Shown: in pieces, positions 1-7,218 of the stretch
Layout of the letters: each line of letters begins with the position of its first letter
How positions within the stretch are numbered: position 1 is the stretch's first letter
Assembly (NCBI GenBank): GCA_020848315.1
Contig: JADLAH010000162.1
Location: 1 to 7,974 of the forward strand
Direction: 5' to 3'
From: Chitinophagales bacterium
GTDB taxonomy: Bacteria > Bacteroidota > Bacteroidia > Chitinophagales > JADIYW01
Length of the DNA stretch: 7,974 nucleotides
Translations under genes and position numbers: made by a program
Notes under the pieces: generated by a model
Database searches by the model: none
Told to the model about the DNA's origin: nothing
Seen by the model: the letters and a program-made list of their open reading frames with translations, nothing else

Positions 1-20
1 GCTGCTCCTTTCGGAGCAGC
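1..20 (-). terminator. Probable transcription terminator hairpin downstream of mscL
   Basis: Bases 1-8 (GCTGCTCC) pair perfectly with 13-20 (GGAGCAGC). Read on the minus strand the four-base loop is GAAA, a stable GNRA tetraloop, which favours the minus strand as the transcribed one. The stem starts 31 bases beyond the mscL stop codon, where a terminator for mscL would be expected. The U-tract that should follow would lie left of position 1, outside the window, so termination is inferred from the stem and position only. On the plus strand the hairpin is followed by CCAAGATAG, which is not T-rich. Confidence 0.6.
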
Positions 21-51
21 CCAAGATAGTTATCCAGACTTAGGGTTATGA

Positions 52-438
52 CTACCCTTTGTTTTTCAGTAAATCGCGGATTTCTGCCAGTAATTTTTCC
101 TGTGCAGGTGGTTCCGCTGGAGCTGCCGGTGCGGCGGCTTCTTTCTTCTTCGCGGCGTTCATACCTTTGATCAGCAGGAACAACACAAATGCTACAATGA
201 CAAAATTGATGACGGCAGATAAAAAGTTGCCGTATTTCACGGTACCGAAAATGGTCAATTCCTCCAGTTTGGTGAGGTGAGCCGCATCCAGTGCCGGCTT
301 CAGCAATAACGGTGTGATAACATCATCTATAAACGAACTTACGATTTTACCGAAAGCACCGCCGATGATTACCCCTATTGCCAGATCTACCACGTTTCCT
401 TTCATGGCAAACTCTTTGAATTCTTTCATCATACTCAT
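52..438 (-). CDS. mscL: Large-conductance mechanosensitive channel MscL
   Basis: This inner-membrane channel opens under membrane tension and releases small solutes on sudden osmotic downshift; the family is homopentameric. The 128-residue length fits the family (E. coli about 136). The N-terminal amphipathic segment (FKEFAMKGN, residues 7-15) leads into the diagnostic KGNVVDLAIGVIIG signature (13-26) and the first membrane helix up to about residue 45. An external loop follows at about 46-70, then the second helix (about 72-91). An Ala/Pro/Lys-rich linker (95-113) connects to the cytoplasmic C-terminal helix (EKLLAEIRDLLKNK). Three ATG codons lie at positions 438, 432 and 429 and no Shine-Dalgarno sequence decides between them; the first is used here. 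The gene begins 36 bases after the DUF2723 gene on the same strand, so it may be cotranscribed. A weak -7-like TATATTTA lies in the gap but has no matching upstream element. Confidence 0.96.
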   Translation of the reverse strand: MSMMKEFKEFAMKGNVVDLAIGVIIGGAFGKIVSSFIDDVITPLLLKPALDAAHLTKLEELTIFGTVKYGNFLSAVINFVIVAFVLFLLIKGMNAAKKKEAAAPAAPAEPPAQEKLLAEIRDLLKNKG

Positions 439-474
439 AGTTTTCTGTTTTAGTGTGGTTAAATATAGTATTAA

Positions 475-3400
475 TTATTGAAACACGCTCACCGGATTTG
501 CCTGCTGCGGAGCCAGTGACCCTGTCGTAACCAGTCCCGGGAAGGCATTGAACAACTGTTTGAGCAGCGCTTCATCCTTGTTCATCACCGCAACCATTTC
601 GAGGCGTTTTACCAATTCTTCCGCGGAACGCTTTTCACTGCCAAATTTAGCTGCAAATCTGTTATTCGGCAAATTATAAAAACGCAGACAGTCTTTCACA
701 TCTTTCACAAACAAATCGATGATAGGCTTCGCTTTATCAGGTGCACCTGCACGATAGTACAAATCAATCCACTGAACAGACAGGATATTGAAATAACGGT
801 TGCTCGGTGAGTAGTACGGTGCATTGACATACTGGAATTCCTTACGGGCTTTTTCCAATACTTTCACAGCGTCTTCTTTTCTGTTGTTTCTGATTAAATC
901 ATCCGCAATGCCGAAGTGAACACTCTTCAGTGTATTCATAATTCGTCCGGAATTTTCATCTACAAACATCTCCCGTTCGCCGAGTCCGCCGTATTTGAAT
1001 TTATTCATCACGATATCAAAACTTTTCTGTGTATTGAACACCGTATATCCGCGCTGATTTTCTTCGAAACGACAAGGCACCAAACGCAGGATCTGTCCTT
1101 CCTGAATCAGATAATTACCCAATCCGTTGTAATACACATCTTCCACTGTATTGGAGAAGCAAATCGGACGACTCCAGTCACCGGCAGCCACCATCGCCAG
1201 CAAAGCGAGATCGAACTTGATGATTCTGCTTTTGCCGAGATCCCAGATGATTTCATCCACCACCTTATCCTTGAACTGTTCCGGCACCACATTGTATTTC
1301 TCTAATGCGGCCTTATCTACTTTCAGACGCAGTTTAGTAGTAGGCAAATAGTTCACTTCTTCTCCTCTGCTGGTCTGCGCCTTGAACTCGCGGTTATCGC
1401 TCAGAATAAATGTCATGATATTCTGGATGTCATAGTATTCATTCGGATTGGCGAAGCCGGACTGATCATTATACTGAATCATATCACGTGTATTTCCGCG
1501 GTATTTATCCGGTGTAAAATCCTTGTGGAAAGGAATCTGCGCAGACTTATTGGAAGCCCTTTGCAGGAAATCAATATACCAGTCGACACCGAGTAAACTC
1601 AGGTTGACAATTCGCACATCCGTACGGATACCTTCCACTTCCTGTGCATACCACAGCGGATAAGTATCATTATCGCCCTGTGTGAAAAGAATGGCATTCG
1701 GCGGACAGCTTTCGAGATAGTTTGCTGCGAAATCTCGGGACATGAAACGGTCGTGGCGATTGTGATCATCCCAACCTTCTTTAGCCATCACATACGGCAC
1801 AAACAGACATAAAACGGTGGCCAATATGGCCACTGCCATACCCGGCACTTTCTTTTGTCTCAGGTAATCAAAGATAGCGACTACAGCTAAACCTATCCAT
1901 ATACAATAAGCCACAAAAGAACCGACCAGTGCATAGTCGCGCTCGCGTGGCTCGCGCGGCGGCTGATTGGTATAAATAATCAACGCGATACCGGTTACGA
2001 AGAACAGCAATCCAAACACGATGGTATAGCGCTGATTTTTATTGTACATGTATACCAAACCAATCAATCCGAGGATGAATGGCAGCAAATAAAATTTATT
2101 GCGGGCTTTCTGATTCAGGATTTGCTCCGGCAATCCATCCTGACTACCCAGTCGGGCATTGTCTACAAACGGAATACCGCTGATCCAGTCACCATTGATG
2201 GTTTCATTGTTTGGCGTGCCCTGATAATCATCCTGACGTCCGGCGAAATTCCACATGAAATAACGCCAGTACATGTAGCGCAACTGATAGTGGAAGAAAT
2301 ATTTCAGATTATCTCCGAATGTCGGCTTACCCTGATAGCCGGTCCAGTATTGATACAGCGCACCGGCAGCTTCTCCGTCATTGGTGGGTCCCATACGTGG
2401 GAACACCATCATATCTTCCGGATTGTAAGTATAGTCTATTTTCTCTCCTTTTACTTCATATCTTTTAGTAGTGTGATCCTGATAGTAATCCTTTCCTGTT
2501 ACTTCATATCCCGTTGGCTGCGCATTAAACAAAGGTCCTTTCACCAATGCACGGGAACCGTATTGTTCGCGGTTCAGGTAAGACAATAAACTGAAGGCAT
2601 CTTTCGGCGCGTTCATATTAATCGGTGGATTCGCGGCTGCACGGATGGGTACCATGGCATACGACGAAAAACCGATAAATATCACAAGGAAACTCACGGC
2701 AAACAGTTGCAAATCCGCATGTTTGATTTTATGCGCATAGTAAATCAGGAAAATCAGGAGTGCAAAAATCAAAATCCAGGCGAATGCAAAGCCGGTATTA
2801 AACGGCAATCCGAATGTGTTCACGAACAAATATTCAATTTTACCCACCAGCGTGATAGCTATCTGGATGACACCAATCTGCACGATACCCAGCAACACAA
2901 ACCCGATGAAGAAAGCGGCAATGAATCCAAGAAGAGTAACCTTGTACTTTTTGAAATAATACACCAGCACCGCCACCGGAATCACCAGCAAGGACAGTAA
3001 GTGCACCCCGATAGACAAACCAATCATGAAGGCTGCAAACACCAACCAGCGGTTGCCGTGTGGCTCATCGGCCTGCTCTTCCCATTTCATCACCGCCCAA
3101 AGCACGATGGAAATAAAGAAAGTAGAAGTCGCGTACACCTCGCCTTCCACCGCTGAGAACCACATGGTATCCGAGAAAGAACAAGCTAAAGCACCCACTA
3201 CACCGGAACCCATAATGGCGACTATGCTATCGAAAGTGAGTTCTTCGCCTTCTTTCAGCAACAGTTTTTTAGCGACCAGCGTAATGGTAAAAAACAGGAA
3301 TAATACGCACAGGGCAGACATAAACGCGGACAGGTAGTTCACCATGACGGCAGGATTTTCCGGATTCAGCAAGGTGAAGACACGACCCAACATCAGGAAA

Positions 3401-3570
3401 AGCGGTGCTCCCGGCGGGTGCGCCACCTGCAGTTTATAGGCACAGGAAACGAACTCCCCGCAATCCCACAAACTCCCCACTGACTCAAGGGTAGATGCAT
3501 ATTGCCAGAGTGAAATTGCAAATACGACAAAACCGACAACGGTGTTGATCAACTTGTACTGTTTATTCAT
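475..3570 (-). CDS. DUF2723 (GT117-type) polytopic membrane glycosyltransferase-like protein
   Basis: This 1031-residue integral membrane protein belongs to the DUF2723 family (GT117), whose vertebrate relative TMEM260 is a protein O-mannosyltransferase of the GT-C fold. The first membrane helix (about 9-25) is followed by a loop with SLWDCGEFVSCAYKL and VAHPPGAPLF (33-58). Asp36 and Glu39 lie where GT-C enzymes carry their acidic catalytic residue. Other features are VEGEVY (141-146), many hydrophobic segments to about residue 310, PIRAAANPPINMN (308-320), and four more helices at about 493-510, 515-533, 546-568 and 577-595. A long soluble C-terminal half (about 600-1031) begins with the family-typical FTQGDNDTYPLWYAQEVEGIRTDVRIVN (about 629-656). 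A helical stretch near 885-912 resembles a TPR repeat. The ATG at 3570 directly precedes the first helix and lies about 20 bases from a good promoter. The bacterial acceptor and sugar donor are unknown to me; a role in modifying exported or surface proteins is inference. Confidence 0.92.
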   Translation of the reverse strand: MNKQYKLINTVVGFVVFAISLWQYASTLESVGSLWDCGEFVSCAYKLQVAHPPGAPLFLMLGRVFTLLNPENPAVMVNYLSAFMSALCVLFLFFTITLVAKKLLLKEGEELTFDSIVAIMGSGVVGALACSFSDTMWFSAVEGEVYATSTFFISIVLWAVMKWEEQADEPHGNRWLVFAAFMIGLSIGVHLLSLLVIPVAVLVYYFKKYKVTLLGFIAAFFIGFVLLGIVQIGVIQIAITLVGKIEYLFVNTFGLPFNTGFAFAWILIFALLIFLIYYAHKIKHADLQLFAVSFLVIFIGFSSYAMVPIRAAANPPINMNAPKDAFSLLSYLNREQYGSRALVKGPLFNAQPTGYEVTGKDYYQDHTTKRYEVKGEKIDYTYNPEDMMVFPRMGPTNDGEAAGALYQYWTGYQGKPTFGDNLKYFFHYQLRYMYWRYFMWNFAGRQDDYQGTPNNETINGDWISGIPFVDNARLGSQDGLPEQILNQKARNKFYLLPFILGLIGLVYMYNKNQRYTIVFGLLFFVTGIALIIYTNQPPREPRERDYALVGSFVAYCIWIGLAVVAIFDYLRQKKVPGMAVAILATVLCLFVPYVMAKEGWDDHNRHDRFMSRDFAANYLESCPPNAILFTQGDNDTYPLWYAQEVEGIRTDVRIVNLSLLGVDWYIDFLQRASNKSAQIPFHKDFTPDKYRGNTRDMIQYNDQSGFANPNEYYDIQNIMTFILSDNREFKAQTSRGEEVNYLPTTKLRLKVDKAALEKYNVVPEQFKDKVVDEIIWDLGKSRIIKFDLALLAMVAAGDWSRPICFSNTVEDVYYNGLGNYLIQEGQILRLVPCRFEENQRGYTVFNTQKSFDIVMNKFKYGGLGEREMFVDENSGRIMNTLKSVHFGIADDLIRNNRKEDAVKVLEKARKEFQYVNAPYYSPSNRYFNILSVQWIDLYYRAGAPDKAKPIIDLFVKDVKDCLRFYNLPNNRFAAKFGSEKRSAEELVKRLEMVAVMNKDEALLKQLFNAFPGLVTTGSLAPQQANPVSVFQ

Positions 3571-3588
3571 TCTACGTATTTATTTCGC

Positions 3589-3620
3589 CAAAAATAGAAA
3601 AAATAAGCTGTTTCGACTAA
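3589..3620 (-). promoter_or_regulatory. Bacteroidota-type promoter for the DUF2723 gene
   Basis: On the minus strand TATTTTTG (3596-3589) matches the TAnnTTTG -7 box at every defined base. Twenty bases upstream lies TTAG (3620-3617), one mismatch from the TTTG -33 box. The expected transcription start is near 3583, giving a leader of roughly a dozen bases before the ATG at 3570. This leaves little room for a Shine-Dalgarno sequence, and none is present. The assignment is by consensus only. Confidence 0.65.
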
Positions 3621-3795
3621 TCTGCAGACGTGAATAATTGCAAACAAGACCGGCTGAGGTGGCGTACAACCGATTTTTAAGCGGCATTGCTGAAATATCG
3701 CGAAGCCCCTACAACATAAACCCTTGAATTAAAACGGGATTCACAGGCATATTAGGTTTCGTAATTTTTTTTTAATAGAAAAAATGAAAGCAGCA

Positions 3796-3827
3796 TTTGG
3801 GAAATCACAAAAAAGGTTTTAAATTTG
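3796..3827 (+). promoter_or_regulatory. Bacteroidota-type promoter for tRNA-Gln
   Basis: TTTG (3796-3799) and TAAATTTG (3820-3827) match the -33 and -7 consensus boxes (TTTG, TAnnTTTG) without a mismatch at defined positions, and are separated by the expected 20 bases. Transcription would start at about 3832-3835, only a few bases before the tRNA 5' end at 3839. This is the best promoter match in the window. The stretch from 3621 to 3795 upstream holds no gene or structure that I can support. Confidence 0.8.
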
Positions 3828-3838
3828 CACTCCGAAAC

Positions 3839-3911
3839 TGACCTATGGTGTAACTGGCAACACGTCTGATTTTGGTTCAGAAGAGTTCAGGTTCGACCCC
3901 TGATAGGTCAA
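3839..3911 (+). tRNA. tRNA-Gln (anticodon TTG)
   Basis: A full cloverleaf can be folded by hand. The acceptor stem TGACCTA (3839-3845) pairs with TAGGTCA (3904-3910), and the discriminator A is at 3911. The D arm GTG/CAC (3848-3850 with 3861-3863) encloses a loop with the invariant GG. The anticodon stem TCTGA/TCAGA (3865-3869 with 3877-3881) encloses loop TTTTGGT, giving anticodon TTG at 3872-3874, which reads CAA (and CAG by wobble) for glutamine. A five-base variable region follows, then the T arm TCAGG/CCTGA (3887-3891 with 3899-3903) with loop TTCGACC. The 3' CCA is not encoded (the next bases are CAA), so it must be added after processing. The gene stands alone, with its own promoter and terminator, between minus-strand genes on both sides. 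Confidence 0.95.
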
Positions 3912-3912
3912 C

Positions 3913-3945
3913 AAGCCTCACGATATCGTGAGGCTTTTGTTTTTT
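3913..3945 (+). terminator. Rho-independent terminator of tRNA-Gln
   Basis: AAGCCTCACGAT (3913-3924) and ATCGTGAGGCTT (3925-3936) form a perfect 24-base palindrome. The tract continues TTGTTTTTT up to 3945. In RNA the central bases would form a small loop over a GC-rich stem, followed by U's, a textbook intrinsic terminator for plus-strand transcription. It begins one base after the tRNA discriminator. On the minus strand the stem is followed by GTTGACC, not a T-run, so it should not work well for the convergent methyltransferase gene. Confidence 0.9.
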
Positions 3946-3990
3946 ATACTTTATTAATGCGATGAAATTTGCGGGCTAGCAACTATCTGA

Positions 3991-4884
3991 TCAGGATTTT
4001 TCGAAGACATAAATCAAACTGGAGTACTGTCCGGTTTGCTTCGCACTGCGGTTGCTTCTCCATCCGTTCAGCAAGCCTTTGAAATAGGCCACCAGCTTTC
4101 CTGTACCGAGATGCCACTCACTGCGCATGGATACATAATAGGCATCCAGCATGAGCGGATACTGGCGCACAAAGCGGAATCCGTGTTGCCCGACAATGCG
4201 CTTCACGCTGTTTGGAGAAAAATGATAGATATGACGCGGCACATCGATGGCATCCCAGTTGGCGCCATATTTCTTCGCGTCCCAGCTTTCGATATTCGGT
4301 ACGGCGATGATGAGTTTCCCGCCCGGTTTCAGCCAGGTATGAAACAAGGCTATCTGGCTATGCAATTCATGGATATGCTCCAGCACGTGCCACAATGTAA
4401 TGACATCATACTGCTGCGGAGCGAATGCCGCCGACTGCTCGACGGAATACGTCTCTACCTGATTCACGGCTTTAGCTACCTGCCTGGCGTCTGCATCAGG
4501 CTCCACTCCTTCGGCGAGAATGCCGTTTTGTTTTACAAAACCCAGAAAATCGGCTGTACCGCAACCAAAATCGAGCATGGAAAAGCCTGTTGCGCGGCCG
4601 GCTTCCGCCTGCAGCATCGCCAGCTTTTTGCGCATCATATACTGCCGCGCTACGCGATACACTGACTGTACCAATCCTCTGCTGTGGCTTTGGTGCGACA
4701 TATAATCCGGCGAGGTGTAATATTTTCCTATTTCGCTGATATCCGGTCGCGGGCTTGTGAAGATAAAACCACAATCCACGCACTGCTGAATCTCGAACGG
4801 TGCGCCGGAATAATTATCCTTGGCCGCAGCAAACAGCCGGAATTCGGATTTTCCGCAGCAAAAACATTGTTGTATAGTTTCCAT
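3991..4884 (-). CDS. Zinc-ribbon class I SAM-dependent methyltransferase
   Basis: This 297-residue protein transfers a methyl group from S-adenosylmethionine to an unknown acceptor. Two CxxC pairs (Cys7/Cys10 and Cys35/Cys38) form an N-terminal zinc-ribbon-like domain ending in CGFIFTSPRP. The Rossmann-type domain starts near residue 100, with motif I MLDFGCGTADFLGF (103-116) as the glycine-rich SAM-binding loop and an acidic residue at the end of strand 2 (GVEPD, Glu128). Then come LWHVLEHIHE (164-173), LKPGGKLIIAVPN (185-197) and WDAIDVPRHIYHFSPNS (210-226). This architecture is common in predicted methyltransferases near polysaccharide or natural-product genes, but nothing here fixes the substrate. 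It lies 47 bases downstream of the oxygenase gene on the same strand and probably shares its transcript. There is no Shine-Dalgarno sequence before the ATG. The end converges on the tRNA-Gln terminator. Confidence 0.88.
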   Translation of the reverse strand: METIQQCFCCGKSEFRLFAAAKDNYSGAPFEIQQCVDCGFIFTSPRPDISEIGKYYTSPDYMSHQSHSRGLVQSVYRVARQYMMRKKLAMLQAEAGRATGFSMLDFGCGTADFLGFVKQNGILAEGVEPDADARQVAKAVNQVETYSVEQSAAFAPQQYDVITLWHVLEHIHELHSQIALFHTWLKPGGKLIIAVPNIESWDAKKYGANWDAIDVPRHIYHFSPNSVKRIVGQHGFRFVRQYPLMLDAYYVSMRSEWHLGTGKLVAYFKGLLNGWRSNRSAKQTGQYSSLIYVFEKS

Positions 4885-4931
4885 GTATCAGAATGGTCTG
4901 TGTGAGTAATGAAATATCCCGCTGTACAGCA

Positions 4932-5771
4932 TCAGGTATTTCTGAATTTTTTAATGGCCTTCACCACAATCGGCGGCAGCAAATCATTGGCCAGATTCAC
5001 CGCTGTATTAAACCATTTCATTTTTCCGGAATCCTGTCCGTCTCGGGTGGCGAAAGTCGTAGTGATACGCGCTTTGTCGCCGATATTCACTTCCCCTTCG
5101 GGACGACCATTGGTATAATAATACAAAGCGATGGAGCGACGGCTTCTGTCGGGCGGGCATGTCAGCGGATCCGGCAGTCCGTGCCAGGAATAATCGGTGG
5201 TGGAGAACATCGCCAGCCGGTTGAAGACAGGCAGAATTTTCTTCGCGCACTTGCTCATATCTCTTTCCCATAGTTCAAAATGGCCACCATATTCTTCTTT
5301 CCAGTCTTCATTCAAATACACCAGAATATTCAACCTGCGGTCGAGTTTGGTGAGTTTATGTTTATGAAAATCGACGTGCATTTTCAGGTATCCACCCGGT
5401 TTAATTTCATGAAAGCCGCCACCTTCGAGATAAGGATCCGGCAGAAGGGTTTCCTTGATGCCCGTGAGGTTTTGCAGAAACTCCAGAAAGGGCTGAGAGT
5501 TGAGAAAATGTACAAACTCGCGGGTCGTCGGACCGAAGCGGTATTCGCCGCGCGTAGCCAGTTTCAGCTCATTCGGATTTTCATATTTGATATCCTGTTT
5601 ATCCTTTCCTATTTCCGGAAATTCCGCGATAATCTTTCGCAACATATCGTCATCAAACAAATTATCGAAGTACATACTCGGAAAAGGATCCGCCTGCATA
5701 TATTCCGCGTTTTTCTGTTTTCCCAGTTCCAGCAATTCCGGTATGGAGATTTTCAGGAAGTTCATATCCAT
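4932..5771 (-). CDS. 2-oxoglutarate/Fe(II)-dependent oxygenase
   Basis: This is a soluble 279-residue enzyme of the 2OG-Fe(II) oxygenase superfamily, resembling the prolyl-4-hydroxylase-like group. Such enzymes couple decarboxylation of 2-oxoglutarate to hydroxylation of a protein or small-molecule substrate. The double-stranded beta-helix core spans roughly residues 115-222. The iron ligands are visible as H132-x-D134 (KPGGYLKMHVDFHKH) and the distal His197 (DYSWHGLP). An arginine for 2-oxoglutarate binding follows at 211 or 212 (RRSIALYYYT). RRLNILVYLNEDW (145-157) and YGGHFELW (161-168) are typical inner-strand segments. The N-terminal 80 residues (PSMYFDNLFDDDMLRKII...) are also like this group. 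An ATG at 5771 and a second at 5765 are both possible starts; neither has a Shine-Dalgarno sequence. The gene is divergent from panB and upstream of the methyltransferase, its likely operon partner. The substrate is unknown. Confidence 0.85.
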   Translation of the reverse strand: MDMNFLKISIPELLELGKQKNAEYMQADPFPSMYFDNLFDDDMLRKIIAEFPEIGKDKQDIKYENPNELKLATRGEYRFGPTTREFVHFLNSQPFLEFLQNLTGIKETLLPDPYLEGGGFHEIKPGGYLKMHVDFHKHKLTKLDRRLNILVYLNEDWKEEYGGHFELWERDMSKCAKKILPVFNRLAMFSTTDYSWHGLPDPLTCPPDRSRRSIALYYYTNGRPEGEVNIGDKARITTTFATRDGQDSGKMKWFNTAVNLANDLLPPIVVKAIKKFRNT

Positions 5772-5844
5772 TATTTTACACGGTAAAAATAGGGGAATGA
5801 ATGCTAATTATTTATTAATATTTCCAACTCACCACAAAGACGGC

Positions 5845-5876
5845 TTGCCGAATATGAGATAATATTGATACTTTTA
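5845..5876 (+). promoter_or_regulatory. Possible promoter for panB
   Basis: TACTTTTA (5869-5876) matches the TAnnTTTG -7 box at five of six defined bases. TTG (5845-5847) lies 21 bases upstream as a partial -33 box. A start near 5881-5884 would give a leader of about 25 bases to the ATG at 5907. The match is weaker than the tRNA and DUF2723 promoters. The oxygenase promoter must share this intergenic stretch; TATTTTTA on the minus strand (5791-5784) is a candidate -7 box, but I see no matching upstream element. Confidence 0.4.
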
Positions 5877-5906
5877 CAAGTACAACTTAAAAATAAACAA
5901 GGTCTC

Positions 5907-6725
5907 ATGTCAACAGCAACACCCGAAATCAAAAAGGTTACCACCCATAAATTACGTGAAATGAAAGAGCGCGGCGAGAAGATTGCCATGCTCACCGGCT
6001 ATGATTATTCCATGGCGAAAATCCTGGATGCCGCCGGGATTGATATCATCCTGGTGGGCGACTCCGCCTCCAATGTGATGGCAGGTCACGAAACGACATT
6101 ACCTATCACTTTAGACCAGATGATATACCACGCGCAAAGTGTGGTGCGCGCCATCAACCGCTGTTTTGTGGTGGTGGATCTGCCCTTCGGTTCCTATCAG
6201 GGCAACTCGCGAGAGGCGCTGAATGCGGCCATCCGCGTGATGAAAGAAACCGGCGGTCACGGCGTGAAGCTCGAAGGCGGCAAGGAAATCGGCGAATCCA
6301 TTATCCGTATTCTGACTGCCGGCATTCCGGTGATGGGACACCTCGGACTGACACCTCAATCTATCTATAAATTCGGCACCTACACCGTGCGCGCCAAGGA
6401 AGAAGAGGAAGCGGAGCGACTCCTCGAAGACGCGAAATACCTCGAGAGTATCGGCTGCTTCGCATTGGTACTCGAAAAAATTCCGGCGGCACTGGCGAAG
6501 AAAGTAGCGGAAAGCATTTCCATTCCGGTGATTGGCATCGGAGCAGGTCCGTATGTGGATGGTCAGGTGCTGGTGACACACGATATGCTCGGCATTACCC
6601 ATGAATTCAAACCGCGTTTCCTGCGCAGATACCTCAACCTGTACGACGAAATCAAAAACGCGACACAACAGTATATCGCCGATATCAAAAGCAAGGATTT
6701 CCCGAACGAGAAAGAAATGTATTAA
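5907..6725 (+). CDS. panB: 3-methyl-2-oxobutanoate hydroxymethyltransferase (ketopantoate hydroxymethyltransferase)
   Basis: This cytosolic enzyme transfers a hydroxymethyl group from 5,10-methylenetetrahydrofolate to 3-methyl-2-oxobutanoate to make ketopantoate, the first committed step to pantothenate and coenzyme A. The 272-residue product is colinear with the family, a (beta/alpha)8 barrel. Visible landmarks are [19 protein letters not shown] (28-46), VGDS with Mg-binding Asp52, and [10 protein letters not shown] with Asp91. KLEGG with Glu123, [14 protein letters not shown] (139-152), VLEKIP with catalytic-type Glu190, and [23 protein letters not shown] (207-229) follow. The frame stays open upstream to a TTG at 5865, but the ATG at 5907 is preferred. 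It gives the normal N-terminus ([23 protein letters not shown]), and a weak AAGG (5899-5902) precedes it. No panC, panD or panE lies in the window. The gene is divergent from the oxygenase and convergent with the exported-protein gene, 30 bases from its end, with no evident terminator between them. Confidence 0.97.
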   Translation: MSTATPEIKKVTTHKLREMKERGEKIAMLTGYDYSMAKILDAAGIDIILVGDSASNVMAGHETTLPITLDQMIYHAQSVVRAINRCFVVVDLPFGSYQGNSREALNAAIRVMKETGGHGVKLEGGKEIGESIIRILTAGIPVMGHLGLTPQSIYKFGTYTVRAKEEEEAERLLEDAKYLESIGCFALVLEKIPAALAKKVAESISIPVIGIGAGPYVDGQVLVTHDMLGITHEFKPRFLRRYLNLYDEIKNATQQYIADIKSKDFPNEKEMY

Positions 6726-6755
6726 TCGCGAAGAGACGATTATTGACGGATTATC

Positions 6756-7199
6756 TCAGAATGAAAACTGGATTTTGTGTCCGGTGGTGGCAGAACTTAA
6801 ATCCACATCATCAAAGGCGACAAAATAGGTTACATTCGACACACTCTGTTTGGCCGGCAACATAACAGGTTTTGGCAATACATAATTTTTATAGACCGTT
6901 TCGATGTTGTATCCGGTAAAAAATTTCTGGGCGGTATTAATTTCCGCCGGATTCAGATAACTATATACAAAATAGAGATAACACGGAATGCGCATCGCAA
7001 CATCCTGTTTAGTGGTATTGCTGACGGTCAGCGTGCTTTTCCATAACACTACATTGCGTTTCAGCGGTGTCACATACTGCACCGACTCCTTCACAACGGT
7101 ATGATTTAATTTAATACCATCCGTACTATATATGGCAGACGCCTCCACTCTGAGTAACACACACAAGAGGAGCATCCATAAGATAACAGATTGCTTCAT
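6756..7199 (-). CDS. Small exported protein of unknown function
   Basis: I do not recognise this family. The 147-residue product starts with a clear Sec signal peptide: Lys2, a hydrophobic core VILWMLLLCVLL (5-16), then VEASA with a likely signal peptidase I site after Ala22. No lipobox is present, so it is expected to be periplasmic or secreted rather than a lipoprotein. The mature part of about 125 residues alternates hydrophobic and polar residues (NVVLWKSTLTVSNTTK, QSVSNVTYFVAFDDVDL), suggesting a beta-sheet fold. It contains a single cysteine (Cys73), hence no internal disulfide. The ATG at 7199 is chosen over a GTG one codon upstream. A candidate promoter lies at 7219-7249. The gene follows purF on the same strand with 100 bases between, but probably has its own transcript. 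Base composition looks more AT-rich than in panB next door. Confidence 0.75.
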   Translation of the reverse strand: MKQSVILWMLLLCVLLRVEASAIYSTDGIKLNHTVVKESVQYVTPLKRNVVLWKSTLTVSNTTKQDVAMRIPCYLYFVYSYLNPAEINTAQKFFTGYNIETVYKNYVLPKPVMLPAKQSVSNVTYFVAFDDVDLSSATTGHKIQFSF

Positions 7200-7218
7200 C
7201 ACAGGGTTTTTACACCTG

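Noticed and set aside
2122..2589. Open frame of 155 codons on the plus strand inside the DUF2723 gene
   Set aside because: It overlaps a continuous, family-consistent 1031-codon gene; no independent coding evidence.
3621..3795. Non-coding stretch upstream of the tRNA checked for a small RNA or small gene
   Set aside because: No open frame with a plausible start, no stable hairpin and no terminator; the A/T runs alone are not evidence.
3982..3995. CTGATCAG palindrome at the end of the methyltransferase gene as a terminator
   Set aside because: The eight-base palindrome is too short for a stem with a loop, and no T-run follows on the minus strand.
4036..4665. Open frame of 209 codons on the plus strand inside the methyltransferase gene
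   Set aside because: It is antisense to a gene with clear SAM-binding and zinc-ribbon motifs; no domain or start signal was seen.
5280..5786. Open frame of 168 codons on the plus strand inside the oxygenase gene
   Set aside because: It is antisense to intact HxD...H catalytic motifs; the composition (many Phe, Ile, Arg) fits a shadow frame.
5865..5906. Longer panB N-terminus from a TTG at 5865
   Set aside because: It would add 14 residues ([18 protein letters not shown]) not typical of PanB, and would overlap the candidate promoter.
6111..6668. Open frame of 185 codons on the minus strand inside panB
   Set aside because: It lies wholly antisense to a fully conserved panB; the product is rich in His, Arg and Phe with no recognisable domain, as expected of a mirror frame.
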